This document shows positions 23,170 through 35,871 of a stretch of 64,000 nt of DNA, in pieces (position 1 is the first letter of the stretch; each line of letters starts with the position of its first letter). The stretch lies in contig JAHLKC010000098.1 in the NCBI GenBank assembly GCA_025449115.1, positions 62,001-126,000 on the forward strand, in the 5' to 3' direction. Position numbers and translations under genes: made by a program. The notes beneath the pieces are model-generated. The model was not told where the DNA came from. It ran no database searches and worked only from the letters and a program-made list of their open reading frames with translations. Source of the stretch: Chytridium lagenaria. Its lineage: Eukaryota; Chytridiomycota; Chytridiomycetes; Chytridiales; Chytridiaceae.

Positions 23170-23965
23170 TCCGCCTCTACGACCCCCTTTTCGCAGTTCT
23201 CTTATTTTCTATCCCCCTCCCACTTTCAGACCTTTTCTTTTCTTTCGCGTTATTTTTTTTTTATAGTCCATAATGCTACATAACCGTTCGCTTTGTTCTC
23301 TTTGTATCTCTGTTTCCGTGTTGTCTACTCTATTTTTTTGGAAATATTTATCAGAGTTTTTGTTGATTTGTTTTTGAGTTGCTTTTTTTGGCGTGAATGT
23401 TTGGAGTGAATTCGGGTGCAGTAGTGTGGGTTTGGGATTGTCTTTGGGATTGGTTGGGAGGTTCGTACATAGTGAAGGGAATGGGTGCTTTGGCATACGA
23501 AATGACAATAGTGAAGGAATGGGAGTGGTATAGGGTTTGAAAGGGTGGAAGGATATATAAAGCATTTCTAGATTTTAACATCCCATTTACGACTTGTTTG
23601 TAATGACCTGTGTCAAGTTGTTGAAGTGGGAGTATTTGGGAATGAAAGGGTTAAAAGGGTGTTATTCTGCAATTCTAGTTTAGTTGTGAGCGGGGAAGTG
23701 GAGAATGTGGTAGACATTTCGGTTTAGGCGCACTTTTTTTAACATCTTTTGCACGACTTGTTTTGCAATGACCTTGATTAAGTTGCTAGTTCATGAACTT
23801 AACAGACTTTTGCGGCGTCTTTCAGTCGTTGTTTAAAACGGCAATGATTCTTGTGCCGTGGTCGTCGTTTCAAGATTCGGTCTAGCCATATTTTCTTTCT
23901 CCTTTTTATACAACATTAACCTCATTCATCACTTTGGTATATATTAAAGGTGGCTTTACGTAAAA
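23170..23965. other. Convergent intergenic region with a diverged direct repeat
   Basis: No gene supported. A roughly 47-bp segment occurs twice in direct orientation, at 23577-23622 and 23740-23786. It shares AACAT, ACGACTTGTTT, GCAATGACC or GTAATGACC, and AAGTTG, with scattered substitutions. Confidence 0.6.
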
Positions 23966-26900
23966 TCAACGTCCAACACTAAACACGGTATTGGGTTCAT
24001 GCCACCCCGTCGCCACAAGCGGCCTCGCAACAATCTCAATAGGATCATCCGTCTTCAAATGATCAGAAGCCAACGAAAACGGAGACGAAGGGGATACATT
24101 CAAACAATCCTCCAACTGCGCGTACCAAGGTCTCGATCGTAAAGGAACCGGTGCAGGTGTGGTAATACCCTGTGATGATGATGACGTTGAAACCACATTC
24201 ATCGGTCGTCTTACAACCTCAACAATCTCCTCCCACTTTCGGTATCCACCGGGAGCATTCCGATCATACACGACTCTCACATCTCCATTTGCGTCAAGCC
24301 CGCGACATAGTAATTCTGCACCCCCTTCTGGGTGTCGAAACCACATGCAGCCTCAATGTCACCCATCATCTCGTCATCTTCAAACGGTGAGAGAGACACG
24401 GGTTTCCGTTCGAGTCGAGGAGACGACGGGAGAGAAGGAAATCCTCTATACGTGTCATTTGACCATTGGGGAGACGGATGGAGGAGCGTGAAGCCATGGA
24501 ACGGAGGTGTCGTCTCGGTCTGTGTTGGGACGCGGGATGGGACGACGGGAACGGGGCCAATCGTCCGTGTCTTCGGTATCGTCGTGATGAAGATGACTGC
24601 GTTGACGTGGATGGGGACGACGGAAACCGTAAAGGGTTTCAGCGGCACCTTCGTAGATTAATTCACCGGGGTATTGATCGTCGTTGGCGTCGTTGTCGTT
24701 CTCGGTATCAGCACCTCCTTGGTAAAATTGGTAAAAGTCGCGGGAGTGGAAACGGATTGGGTGGGATGTTCCTGAACTGTACAAGGCGGGTGGGTCTCGG
24801 TATGGTGGCATGGTGGCTCTCATGCGGGTTCTGGTGGAGTCGATTAAAAAGTTACTAGGGGTTGAAGACATGTTGAGATCGTGGACATTGAAGCGAGCGC
24901 GAGAGCTGCTTGGATGTCTTCTGGAGTTTGAATAACAAAAGTGTTTGGACCGAGTTGACGTTCCATTGCAAGATATAAGCGGAACGATCGTTACGTGTGT
25001 TGCAGTCTCGGACATTGAGAAGGTACGAGGGTAGCGAGCACGAAGCATGGCTGTCATCATTTCATCAAAACCTTCATCGTTGTTGTCCTCTGCGTCGGCT
25101 AGGCGTCTTTCGCCGTCTTGATTTTGAGAGGCTGTGAGACCAACCGTACGTCTTTGAAGACGTCCCCAAACCCAAACATTAAAGAGGTCCAACAAAATCA
25201 TTCGTCTCGTCCATCTCTTCCTCCTCATCCTCGTCATATCCGTCATCCATTCCAGTGAAATCAGGGATACGGAGTTCCCGCTCCAGCATTCTCAATTCTT
25301 CAAGAATACGCTCTTCATCAAATTCAGATTCGTCGTCATCGTCCAAGTCATTCGCGTGATACGCAAGATACTGTCCATCATCCTCCAACTCGACTGGCGG
25401 AATCGGTCCATCAGGATTCCAGACGCGTCGACCCGTAATAAAAGATCAGAGATACCACCATCAGGAACGCCCCTTCTCCTTTCAAGCGCGGAAACTTCAG
25501 CCGTGATGAGATCGGCTAGCACCCGATGAGCCCGATGCTAAAATCAGCCGCCCTGAATTCGTCACCGCACCAATCTGAACAGAATCGTCGGGAGGTACTA
25601 AACCATTCCTCATGTGAATCGATGATTGCGTTATATCGGCGCATTGGAAGCAGATCGACGTGCTCTCTGACGAGCTGCAAGTTCTTCGTTCCAGGCGTTC
25701 TTCTTCCTCGCTGACATCCACGTATTGCTGACGATCGTACCAGAACCCTGTGGATCGCGACGCGGAATGTGCACCGATATAAGAATCCCCTTCTCCCTCC
25801 CCCTCCTCATCTTCCCAATCCTCATCCCCATCATCATCCTCAATGTTGTCGCCAAATCCGCTCGCGCTGCTTCTCCTTCCCGGTAATGGGCTTAAGGGAC
25901 GAGGCGCGAAATGATGAATTGAATCGTCGCTTTCCTCATCGTCGAACAATGCGCTTGGTCGTGTGGTCCTGATGGTCGATTGTGGCGTCAAACCATCATC
26001 TGGAGTGATGGGAACAACCCCCAGTTCCAGCACGTCTCGGAGGGGTACGGCTTGAACAGAGTCTCCGGATGTGTATTCTGGCATTGTCAAGTTAGGCAGA
26101 ATTTGACTAAGATCCACGTGAATGACGTGACTCGAATCCGGGCTTTGCCCTTCACTAAACTCAGTCTCCCACTCCTCTTCATACCCTGCCATGTCGGGGT
26201 CTCGCTCAACGTCCACAACCTCAATATCCTCATCCTCCTCATCCTCCTCTTCCCCAATGGCATGATCACCCGTCCACCACGGTGACGCACCTTGAATTGC
26301 GTCAAGGAGTCCCAGTAATCGACATTTCCGGGGATAGCTGGCGTCCAAGAGGACATGGGTACATCGCTAATGCGCTGAGCATTATTCCAGCTCAGCCATC
26401 GCCCCCTGTGTAGATCTTGCGATGACATTCATTGCAGGGCAAGCTCTCCCATCCTTTCACGTAAAGCTTGTTGGCGACGAAACATGGTAGATTCCGTCTC
26501 CCTCAAGAATTCTGTAATGGCATCCTGGTCAAGCTCGTCCACCATATCGTCATTATCAAGGAAATCGGAAGGATTTTGAGTGCGTGTCTATTGTTAAAGA
26601 ATTCAGAAACGATGTAAAGTGACGACTTCTAACCTCATTTGCAGGCATGCTGCGACCGAATCTTGAGACCTCATTTATCCCATTAACACGAGTAACGTCA
26701 GATATCGCGTTGGAGATAGAAGTCGTTGGCAGGTTTGGATCAGTGGAATTCGGGCGGCCTCTTTGCCGTACCCGGGCGACTAGTAGAGGCTGATTGTTGT
26801 CCAAGAGTGTCGGGAAGCGACTGACATGATTCTGTTCTCCTTGAAGTTGTTTGTCCCGGCGCTGACTTCTCGTGTTCGAACTACAGCAACTCCATTCTCA

Positions 26901-26980
26901 TCTCCGTTAACATGCATCGCTGAGCCGTCTCGCATCATTTGAGTTGAGGCTTGGAGTGAAAGCGTTAAAGCGGCCGTCAC
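23966..26980 (-). CDS. Large acidic protein of unknown function
   Basis: A minus-strand gene in several frame-shifted pieces that form one coherent low-complexity protein. The N-terminal part has a Thr/Asn-rich segment, then an intron (about 26580-26635), then DMVDELDQDAITEFLRE. The middle (about 25700-26280) is very acidic (EEEDEEDEDIEVVDVERD, later EDDDGDEDWEDEEGEGEG), then PPDDSVQIGAVTNSGRLIL. A second acidic coil occurs at 25180-25390. The C-terminal part is better structured: LPNGQMTRIEDFLLSRRLLD, VYDRNAPGGYRKWEEIVEV, and the end GWHEPNTVFSVGR at 23966. At least five one-base shifts interrupt it. The start is uncertain; 26980 or an internal Met near 26940 is possible. I recognise no domain. 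Acidic stretches would fit a nuclear or chromatin-associated protein, but that is inference. Confidence 0.5.
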
Positions 26981-27432
26981 GTTGTGTTTGCGACGGCCTG
27001 CAAATGAGATTTGTGAAGAAAGTGTGTGGTCTAAAACCGATAGACTTGCGATAGCTCCACATTTGGACGCGTATCGAACTCAAAAATAGGCTGATCAAAG
27101 TTCCAAATGCGTAACGTAGAGGTTTTAATGTATCTAATTATTTCCACTTTTTTGCCTTCCAATTGTACTCCAAAATAGGAAAGATTCTAGATTTCATAGA
27201 AGATTCCGGAAGGCTTTTGAATCTATCTGTGAAACACAGTACACGCGTCGCTGGAGACGACGTTTCTTCACTTGACGGCCGTCATCGCCGCGCAGTTAAA
27301 ATGGGATTGTGCGCGTTTATAATAATGGCGGCTTTGTGATGTTTGTTTTAGAATGAAGATTTGGTTGTGGCTGTGAAAAATTCTCACAACTGTTGTCTTG
27401 CACCGAGTAAACCGCCACGAGACATCCTAGCC
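26981..27432. promoter_or_regulatory. Divergent intergenic promoter region
   Basis: About 450 bp between the starts of the acidic protein gene (-) and the BAR/Pil1-SH3 gene (+). It must contain both promoters. A GC-rich block with CG dinucleotides lies around 27240-27300. No specific factor site is claimed. Confidence 0.45.
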
Positions 27433-30152
27433 ATGTCGAAGCTGTCGGACTTCAACCAGAATATTAGACGCCATATATCCATGATGGGGAGTGACTGTAT
27501 GTATGAATGTGACCTGAGATTGGGTTGTTGCGGGAGGGCATGGGTTGGGGATATCTTCGCCGTCGGTTTGACATTGGCGTTGCTGTTACCTCGACGACCT
27601 ATACGAATATTCGGCTAATGGATTCCTTCATTTTGCAGCCCCCGTCAATACCTGGCTTCAGGAAAAAAGGATGTGATCAAGGAGCTAAGGAATCTCGCAA
27701 AGGAGCAGGGACATGGTATTTAGTGGCGTTTTGATGAGCTCCGTCGTAACTCCTACCTCTAGCCAACAAGTTTCTTGCGGAATGGGGGAAGATCGAGGCA
27801 GAGGATTTAAAAGTTAGTGGATGCAATGTGGATCGCAATGTTCTGACGTCTTTACAGAACATCACGGAGAAGTTGGCCTTCATCAGCGAAAAGATGGCAG
27901 AGGCAACAAATCAGTACTCAAGTGAGCTTGCTTTTGTTGATGGGTCTGATCAAACCTTTAGACAGTTACGACAGGTCGCGGATGTATATCAAAGAGATTA
28001 AGGCGAACGAGGACAGCCTTTCTGTTCTTCATCGGAAGCAAAAAGACCTACGCTCTAAACTTGACAACGCCCAGAAGAAGAAGAACAAGGATGTAGAGGC
28101 ATTTCGAAAGGAGCTTGGCGAGCTTGATCAGGAAGTTTTAGCTCGAGAAGCTTTTCATGAGGGTTTTAAGAGAGAGCGGTTAAAGGCCGCCATGAATGCA
28201 AGATGGGATGGCTTAATGGAATACTCTGCAAAGGTATCTGATGCAGCAACAGTATATTTTCTTATTAAACCTTTCAGCTTTCCGTGATATCTAACTTTGG
28301 TAATCACCTCGCGAACCAAATACCGCAAGGATACCCAACACCTGGCGTAGAAGTTCCGCCATTTGCTGGAGCTCAAATCACGGCTCAGATATTGACAGAC
28401 TATGAAAAATGTGCAACCAACTGGACAGCCTCAGTTCCATGGCCGTTTGTCCCGGCTGTTCTTCCCCCACTTGGCCAGACCCCTGCTATACCATCCGCGG
28501 ATAAAGCCGCTGCAACAAGGCTTTCCTGGAATACCAAATCGACTCCGGACCTTTCATCTTCATTTTTACCACAAAGCGGAGCTGTAGGCTCGTCAAATCA
28601 CTCTCTAGGAAGCTCATACGTGCATTCTCACGGAGAATCTGCGCACCCTGTACCCTCGTCAAGCCCTCAAGCATCGCCAGAAGTTGCGGCTCCATTCGAA
28701 ACGAGACCTTACAATCCACCGCCTGTGCCGGGATTCCAAAGCGTTCCTTACACCTCACCCCATGAGAGTGAGCATTACATGGCTGCAACTATACGGTCCC
28801 CTGATACGTATAACGGGAATTGTATGGCGCGCCTGGTGTTACGACCCAGGAAAGCTTTTCTACCACATCTGGTGTTCAGCAGTCATATGGGCTCCCTGCC
28901 ATCCCAACTCAGGACAAAAGATATTCGGCAGGAAGTTCAACTTCGTATTCCAGTACTCCGGCACAAGAACAACGCCGGAGTTTCCAAACCAGCTCTCCTT
29001 CCCCTTCCGCAATCTCTCCCGACAAGAGTTTACCTTATCCTTACCCAGCTGAAGATATCCCTGCTTCCGTTCCGCAACCTTACGACGCGGTCCCAGTCTC
29101 TGCGCAACCCGCCCACCCTGTCACTGCCCAAGCTCATCCTTCAGGTTACTCTCCAAGCCCTGTACCGTTTGAAGCTCGCGCCTGTCAATGCCTACGCAGG
29201 TTACGCTGCACCTGCCGCTCCTCTCGGTCCATCCTTGTGTCGGCAAATGGAGCTGTGACGGCGTTGCAGCCCGCCGCTCCAGGCGCCGGGCCTGCCGGTC
29301 CATCATTAGATTCTGGGAACTCTTCTTCAAAGCCTACAGGCGGACCCATTTCTCCCCATGGTTCTGTTTCGACGGCAAAGTTGAAGAGTGATGCACGTGT
29401 GGCCACTCTAACTAGAAGTGCGCCGGCACCACCTTCATATGAGGCTGCGGCGCACGCTGTGAGAAAGGCCGTTGGGGGTCTTGGCGTTTTTGTGGTCTGC
29501 TTTGACTGGGTACCAAACCAGAATGATGAATTAGCGTTGGCCATTGGAGATGCTGTTGCTGCTAGGTAAGTAAAGGCGGTATTTGTCGCAGTTGATTACA
29601 TTATTCGTTCGATTTGAAAAATCCTTACTTCAATACTTGTACATTTATAAATATCTCTGACCTTGTGATGGCATTTTAGTGAGGTATATGAAGACGGATG
29701 GGCGTACGGGCGAGTTTTGGTATGTTTAGTTTTCTTTTTCTTTTTCTTTTTCTTTCTCAGGTCCGTAAGCTTACACTATTTCTTTACTATATTTTTAGCA
29801 TACTGGTGCAATCGGGTTCTTCCCGTTTAATGCTGTAGTGCCAGCTATTGATGGTTTTGGTGAACCTGCCCGCTCGCCTCCGGGGCAACCAACCCCCCAA
29901 TCCTTACGCGACGAAGGTTCCATCTCATCTGATGCTTACCGAATCATAACGGAATCAATTGCGAGTCTGCGTGGACCCAGTCGACTCCCTGCCCCATCTC
30001 AAATCGAACCAGCCGCTTCTGCTTTCAACCCATTCCCTAATGTCACCAACCCGTTCCCAAACCTACCGGCCGCTTCTTTCCCTCAGGGCCTTCAACCCCC
30101 AACCTCAAGTTCCTCGTCATCGTCGGGTGAACCGTTTCATCCGCCTCAATAA
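27433..30152 (+). CDS. Pil1/BAR-like membrane-curvature protein with C-terminal SH3
   Basis: Starts MSKLSDFNQNIRRHISMMG. The helical core follows in exons near 27639-28240: KFLAEWGKIEAEDLKNITEK, then QLRQVADVYQREIKANEDSL, then KKNKDVEAFRKELGELDQEV and REAFHEGFKRERLKAAMNAR. The EWGKIE and QLRQ-IE pattern is that of Pil1/Lsp1 eisosome BAR domains. A roughly 300-residue Pro/Ser/Tyr-rich linker leads to an SH3 domain split by introns (FDWVPNQNDELALAIGD, EVYEDGWAYGRV, TGAIGFFPFNAVVPA). The end is NPFPN repeats and a Ser run. One C is missing in the C5 tract at 27639-27643, and another shift lies at about 28815. Likely role: membrane scaffold or endocytic adaptor linking curvature to actin factors through the SH3. 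Confidence 0.8.
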
Positions 30153-30380
30153 TTGGAATTATTCAATCAATTGATTAATAAATGAAAAGCTCATGAGGTA
30201 GAAAAAAGTGAAGGAGCGGTTTTTCGGTGTGTGGGTTGAGGTTCAATTGTCTTGTGGCACACACATTTGAATAAATAAAGCAAAACACTGCTATCGTCTT
30301 GGGCCTTAGCACCAGCAGCCTTTAACGCTGCAAATACAAAAATACTTCAAGGATCTACAAAGGATCAAGATTAAAAGAAG

Positions 30381-33300
30381 ATGGAAGCGGTGGGAATTAG
30401 TTCAAGTGCTGGTTTAGAGGAAAGCATTGCACCTTTGCAGCTGCTTTCCATTTCCGACTTAGAGCAAATGGATTCTGGACAGCATTCCGTCCTCTGTTGC
30501 TCCCCCTCGGTTTACTCTTCCTGAATCCATCCTATTGCCTGGCATAAGGAACTCTGGCAAGATGCCGCCTGATTTGAAGGCAGTCACAGTGCAGACTAAA
30601 GCGCTCACACAAGCAGAAGAAGACAGTTCTGCAAACTCGCCCAACGAGGTGACGGACCTCAACTCAAAGACTACCGTATCAAGAAGCTCGTCTTATTCAA
30701 AGTATGGCAATACTATATTCTCATCAAATCGCTGTGGGTTGGAGCCCTTGGCAGCCAACACTGTCATTCAAAAGCTGGAGCGGATCGTGAATGAGGTTAT
30801 CGGTATTGGACAGCTTAACGTCACGTAAGCGAAGGAAACTCCTTGTTTGTGTATGCATATGTTTAACACAAGGTGGCAGGTCAACGGATGGAGCTGGAGA
30901 CTCTCACATCCTTTCATACATCGTTCAGCTGGCTGCTTGCGCTCGTAGTGCATTGATTCTTTCGGAAGTTAAAAGGCATGCACTGGAGAATGAGATTGAA
31001 AAGGACGTTAGCGATGCGTTAAAACAGCTTTTTGGGTAAGAATGCTCACGTTCAACGACCTTTTTTAAAATTCTGGTGAAGATTCTGGCTTTCAAAGTTT
31101 GTGCACATTCATGGGCGAGTGGATTTGAGCGGAGGGCTTTTACCGTCCGAAGATGTTCAAGGTAATTTGCGGATTATGTTGAAAATTCTTACGATCTTAA
31201 GTTTACCGAACTGCGCTTTTTATGGCAACTTTAAGTGGGCGAGGCTCAAAATCAGTCCCTGTGCTTTATTTTCCAAAAAATGCTGCATCATTAAATATAA
31301 TTGGGCGGTTAAAGAGTTGCTGGAGCCTTATTGGAGGTCCTGTTGGGGTGTCTACTGCCATTTTCCGTTGCGGTACGTATTGCATCTTGCTCGAGAATTT
31401 GCCTCAGTCTCTTTTCTCTGTTCAAAAGACTAATAATAGTACATAATAGTCCCGATTTCAAAAATAGGCGAGACGATTGATATCACTTCGCTGTTAACTT
31501 TTATGGACGAGGATATTTCGCATGGGCGAAGACCCTGTCTTCTCTTTTGCAATGCTGGAACTCCTCAAGCAGGGCAAGTGGATGAGTTGCGAAAGCTTCG
31601 GGAGATTTGTGATCAGTATAACTGTTGGATGCATGTGGAAGGGTTGGTTTTCACAGCAAGACTATACTAATATCTTAAAAGTGACCAGTTGTACGCGCTA
31701 ATGACATCAACGTTGTCACGCTCCTCCTCCATTCGACCTGTTCATTCTTTAATTGACGCGGCGCGACTCGCCGATTCTGTCACCGTCAATCTAAATGGAG
31801 CGTTTGCACTTTCAGGAAACGTTCTTCCAGCGATCACATTTTTTCAAAACATCGACCCCAGGCAGGAAGACCCTCTTCTTGCGTTCGAGTTCCAAGAATT
31901 TCCAGAACCTCATTCGCATTTGTCCTCCACAAATTTGGATAAGGCGATTGCACCATTGCGACATCCAACAACATCGCTGGAACTTACACTTCCCTTATGG
32001 GTGACTCTTAGCAATGAAACGAACAAGTTAAAAGTTTTTTATGCAAAGGCCCGAGAGCTTGTAAGATCGCCTGCTTTTTTATTCTCGCGAATTAACCTCA
32101 AGTAATTATGGCTTTGTTAATGGTTTTGTTAATTTCAGGCCCAGGCGATGGCCTCCAGATCTTTAATGATCCCATGCCTTACGTCAATATCAGACGCAGA
32201 CACGGTCTATTTTGCATCATGCGTCAGATTTTCTCCGAACTTAACTCATCCAGAAACGCGTACTACGGACAATTTTTTGGATAAAGACGAGTCAAGCGAA
32301 GTAAGCGATATCACACTTAGCCAAGAGATTTCTTCCAATTTGGGGACACGGCACGTTAGTTCTATTTTCTTTTGTTTGAAGTCTTTAAAACGAAGGTCTC
32401 GAGATATTGACAATTCTTAGCTTTTTGAAGCTCTTCCAAGTGAGATTGCAGATGGCCTTGCACTGGATTTGACAACCATCAATTCGTATCTGTATATTCG
32501 GTACATGCCTCTACGTTCAGGTAATTTTAATATGCGCAGCGCAACTTGACACATCCTAGCTCTGGGACTGGAGAGCCAAGCCGAGTTGCTTGTCTCAGCT
32601 ATGACCTTTTTTGAAAATCAAGCCAAGATCTCAGAAAGCACTTTAAGATTGCAGCCTCTGTTTAAATCTATCGTCGAGAACGGTCCAAAAGAGTTGACTT
32701 TTGTTGAAGATTTTGTCCCCATAACGGAAAACGAGAATTCTTCGACTACAAGAATTTTGGCGACTCGGCTTTCTTTAGGCGCTCTTCGATACACCCCCTC
32801 CTTCATTGATCTTACAACAGAAAATTTGAGCGAAGAAGTTCTTCTCGACTTGGACAAATTAAATAACAGATTAGCAGAGAAGCTTGCCGAAGTATACGAT
32901 GCCAGCTTGTTCTACCGAGCACAGGAGCTTTTCAGTGACGAGGTCGTGGCTAATGGTGCAGAGGACCAGGCGAGATCTCCGCGATCTTGCATTGGTATTG
33001 GTCTTGATAGATCTGTCTTCACTCGCGAACGAGTAAAGAATCTGGTGGACAATATCTCTCGTTATGGACGAGAGATGGAAACCAGCCACGAATTTGTAGA
33101 GAACATTAGCGCGGTAGTTCGAAGGGGTATTGAGCAGGCTGAGATGGAGTTGAAGAGCGAGATGAGCGATGATGTGAGTATCTTTTTTCTATTTTTGTCT
33201 TTTAAAATAACAATTTGTAGGTTCATGTTTTCAGGACCCTTCCAGTTATTGGAACCGTCCTCAGCATCATTGGAGTTCCTCGTCCATCCAAGTCTCCGCA

Positions 33301-33541
33301 GAGGATGCGGCCTCACGGACCTGTCGCTCGAACATTCACAATCTCATCGGGTTTCTCAACTGTACCTCTTGCCGGTGCCCCTCAGCCCGGGAGGATGTCC
33401 ATTTCGCTCACACATGATAATTTGAGCGAGTCACCTCGTTTACCGGAGCGACGCGCCAGTGACGGTCAGGTGCTTTCTACCGGAATACAGTTTTTACCGG
33501 AAGTGGAACCAAGTGGTATTCAAGAGCCGGCCATCGTTTAA
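30381..33541 (+). CDS. PDXDC1-like protein (group II PLP decarboxylase superfamily)
   Basis: Multi-exon gene whose product follows vertebrate PDXDC1 along its length. The clearest block is LLFCNAGTPQAGQVDELRKL, then REICDQYNCWMHVEG (about 31530-31640), equivalent to the NAGT...GxxD...WxHVEG strand of that family. Next comes ADSVTVNLNGAFALSGNVLP where classical decarboxylases carry the PLP-lysine motif (HKW); no Lys is present here, as in PDXDC1. The later segment CIGIGLDRSVFTRERVKNLV and ENISAVVRRGIEQAEMELK match the C-terminal PDXDC1 region, ending in LPVIGTVLSIIG. The stop is at 33539-33541. An early frame shift lies near 30470. Probably cytoplasmic or Golgi-associated, with no demonstrated reaction. 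It may be a pseudo-enzyme. Confidence 0.85.
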
Positions 33542-33775
33542 TTTCGAGTATCTCACTTACCGGTCTTACTTCTTTCCCATTGTAAATATATAATAAGAGT
33601 TGCTCGCGTACTGGGATTTGTTTCAATAATTGATCGTCCCTAAATTGGGTAATTCCCAGACCCGTGCAGTAAATCGTCAGATCGCCGTTTACCTATAACA
33701 TTCATATCTCATGCTTTTTTCCAACGTCCCTTCAATTTAATCATCAGATTCATGGAAAGACCGGTGTCATAGCCG

Positions 33776-35871
33776 ATGATGGAAGCGGAACGGAGGGTCG
33801 AAGGAAGGAGGATTTTCCTCCCACCCATCCAGCCAAACTCTGAAAAGGCGCCAGTGGACGCCTCTGGTAGTGATAAAGCGATCATCTCGGCTGATCCAGA
33901 GACTGGGTTCAACATTGGAAAAGTCATCAAGACCAACATCCCTGAAACCATTTTCAAAACCATTGAGCACAGTCGAATTTCCGCTGAACATACTCCTTCA
34001 AGCTTTTTCACGTTGAAGTTTAATGACCGTAATATGGAGAAGGAGTTCATTTCTGACTACAATAACCGGTTCTTTGATCACATTCAGAGGCTGGCTGCTG
34101 GAGTAGCCCTAGGTTTTCAAATATTATTCGCAGTATTCCTAACACGCCCGCAGTATTCATCCTCTACTTAATAATAGGCGTAACTTTTGCCACATCTTAC
34201 AATATTGCTTCCCTTGTCGGACAGGGCATCGCCATTGTCAACCCCATCGTCATAGCCATTATACTTCGAAAAAATCGCGGCTTTGCCAGTAGAAATCAGG
34301 TGCGCTGATCTACATCGATGACTATACCAAACTTAGAATAGCATTACGTTGTGTTCACTAGTACAGCTTTAATTTATGGAATATTTTTTGTAATGAACGA
34401 GTACTCGTATGTTCGGAATCATAAGGGAGGGTTTGATACGTGGATCAAATTTCTCTGGGTTTCGATCATCATTGCATCCGTGTTAAACAACATGCAAACG
34501 TTTGCGCTCTCTGCATTTCATCTCTTGTTTATTTTCGCTAATTACAGTAAGTTTTTCCGCTTTTCTTTAATTTTCTGGTTTGTTTTTTTATCTGTGTTTT
34601 TGGGCCTCACACTAGAAATATCAGGTATTCACTGCATGTTTCTTCCAAATTCGCAACCAAAGAATTTTTTGTCACCGTTATTCTTGTATTTATTATGGTA
34701 TATCGCACTTTTTACGGTAAAGCCTCTAACACCACTAGTTACTTAAACGGATTGTTTGTTATCTATGTCCGCGAATCGAGGTTGCGGCGTATATTTGTTA
34801 TGGAGACAATAATATCCCAGAAGCTTGGAATACGGAAGGACATCATTTCCTCGGCTTCCCCTGATGAAGTGTATGATATATGTAGAGGTATAACAGTTAA
34901 TGGGCGAAAGCCCGACATCTTGGGAAGCAAGGCTCGTATATATCCATTGACCGATAGCCAGAACGATTTGAAATCATCTGAGGCTGGCGTTGGAGTCGAG
35001 AAAAAACCATGGCTCGCAAGAATAATTCATCGTATAGTCCATGCGTCGACTCTCAAAGATCATATCAAGGAAAATCAATATCTGGAGTGGCAAAGAAATG
35101 AGGCTACTTTTGTGTTTCGAATCAGCTTGATGACGGTGGCTGGGAACGAAATATTCCATGCATTGGTCGACCCTCTTACGTGAGTTCTTGTACAGCTTTT
35201 CTTACAGTTGTCTAAGTTCTGTAGATATTGTGACAACATGAAAGAAGAAAGCCGGTCGCCGTCGCTTTGCTTCAATATCGCTCATTCGATAATGCTTATT
35301 CGTATTATTTTGTTCACTGCTCTTGGGTTTGTTGGATTCTGCATATCTTTTGTACCGTGTGCCAACGTCAAACATATGCGTTATCAACTTATCGTGTCCG
35401 CGGTTGCCATGTGCTATGGCTATATGTGAGTATAAGTTTCAACGCAACCTCGAATATTAGCATTTTGAACATTATTTGCAGCATCGTACTATTCATTATT
35501 TTCCGGAATAATCGCACGGACATGACCTATCAAGTTTACTTCAGCACTCTGCTGACATCAATTTTTATATTGATGACATCATATGCAGTTCGTTTGATCG
35601 AGGTGGTTACATTTGCAGTATTAATGTTGCTCGGATCGTTACCTCTCTTTCTAGCCACAACAATATTGCAAGCGGCAAGTATTTTCTTTCATATTAACAT
35701 TAAAAAAGAATGTCTGTGCTTACATTGTAAAATTACTAGATAATGATTTCTGTGACGTTAGCATTCATATCGTTCTTCCTTTGCAATTACACTGTTGGTG
35801 TTGAGTATGAGGTTCGGCGATACTTTGTGTTGACAGAAATGTTGAACGTAGAATTAAAAATTGAGGGCTAG
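33776..35871 (+). CDS. Multipass membrane protein with two similar halves
   Basis: Unrecognised integral membrane protein. Each half begins with a soluble stretch and then about five to six hydrophobic helices. Half one: FNDRNMEKEFISDYNNRFFD, then AGVALGFQ, FILYLIIGVTFATSYNIASL, GIAIVNPIVIAIILRKN, YVVFTSTALIYGIFFVM and FLWVSIIIASVLNN. Half two: NEATFVFRISLMTVAGNEIF, then HSIMLIRIILFTALGFVGF, YQLIVSAVAMCYGY, VYFSTLLTSIFILMTSYAVR and FAVLMLLGSLPLFL. Between the halves is a cytoplasmic segment RESRLRRIFVMETIISQKLG; a similar one, EYEVRRYFVLTEMLNVELK, precedes the stop at 35869-35871. This layout resembles the membrane modules upstream of class III cyclases or histidine kinases, but no catalytic domain follows. 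Function unknown. Confidence 0.75.
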
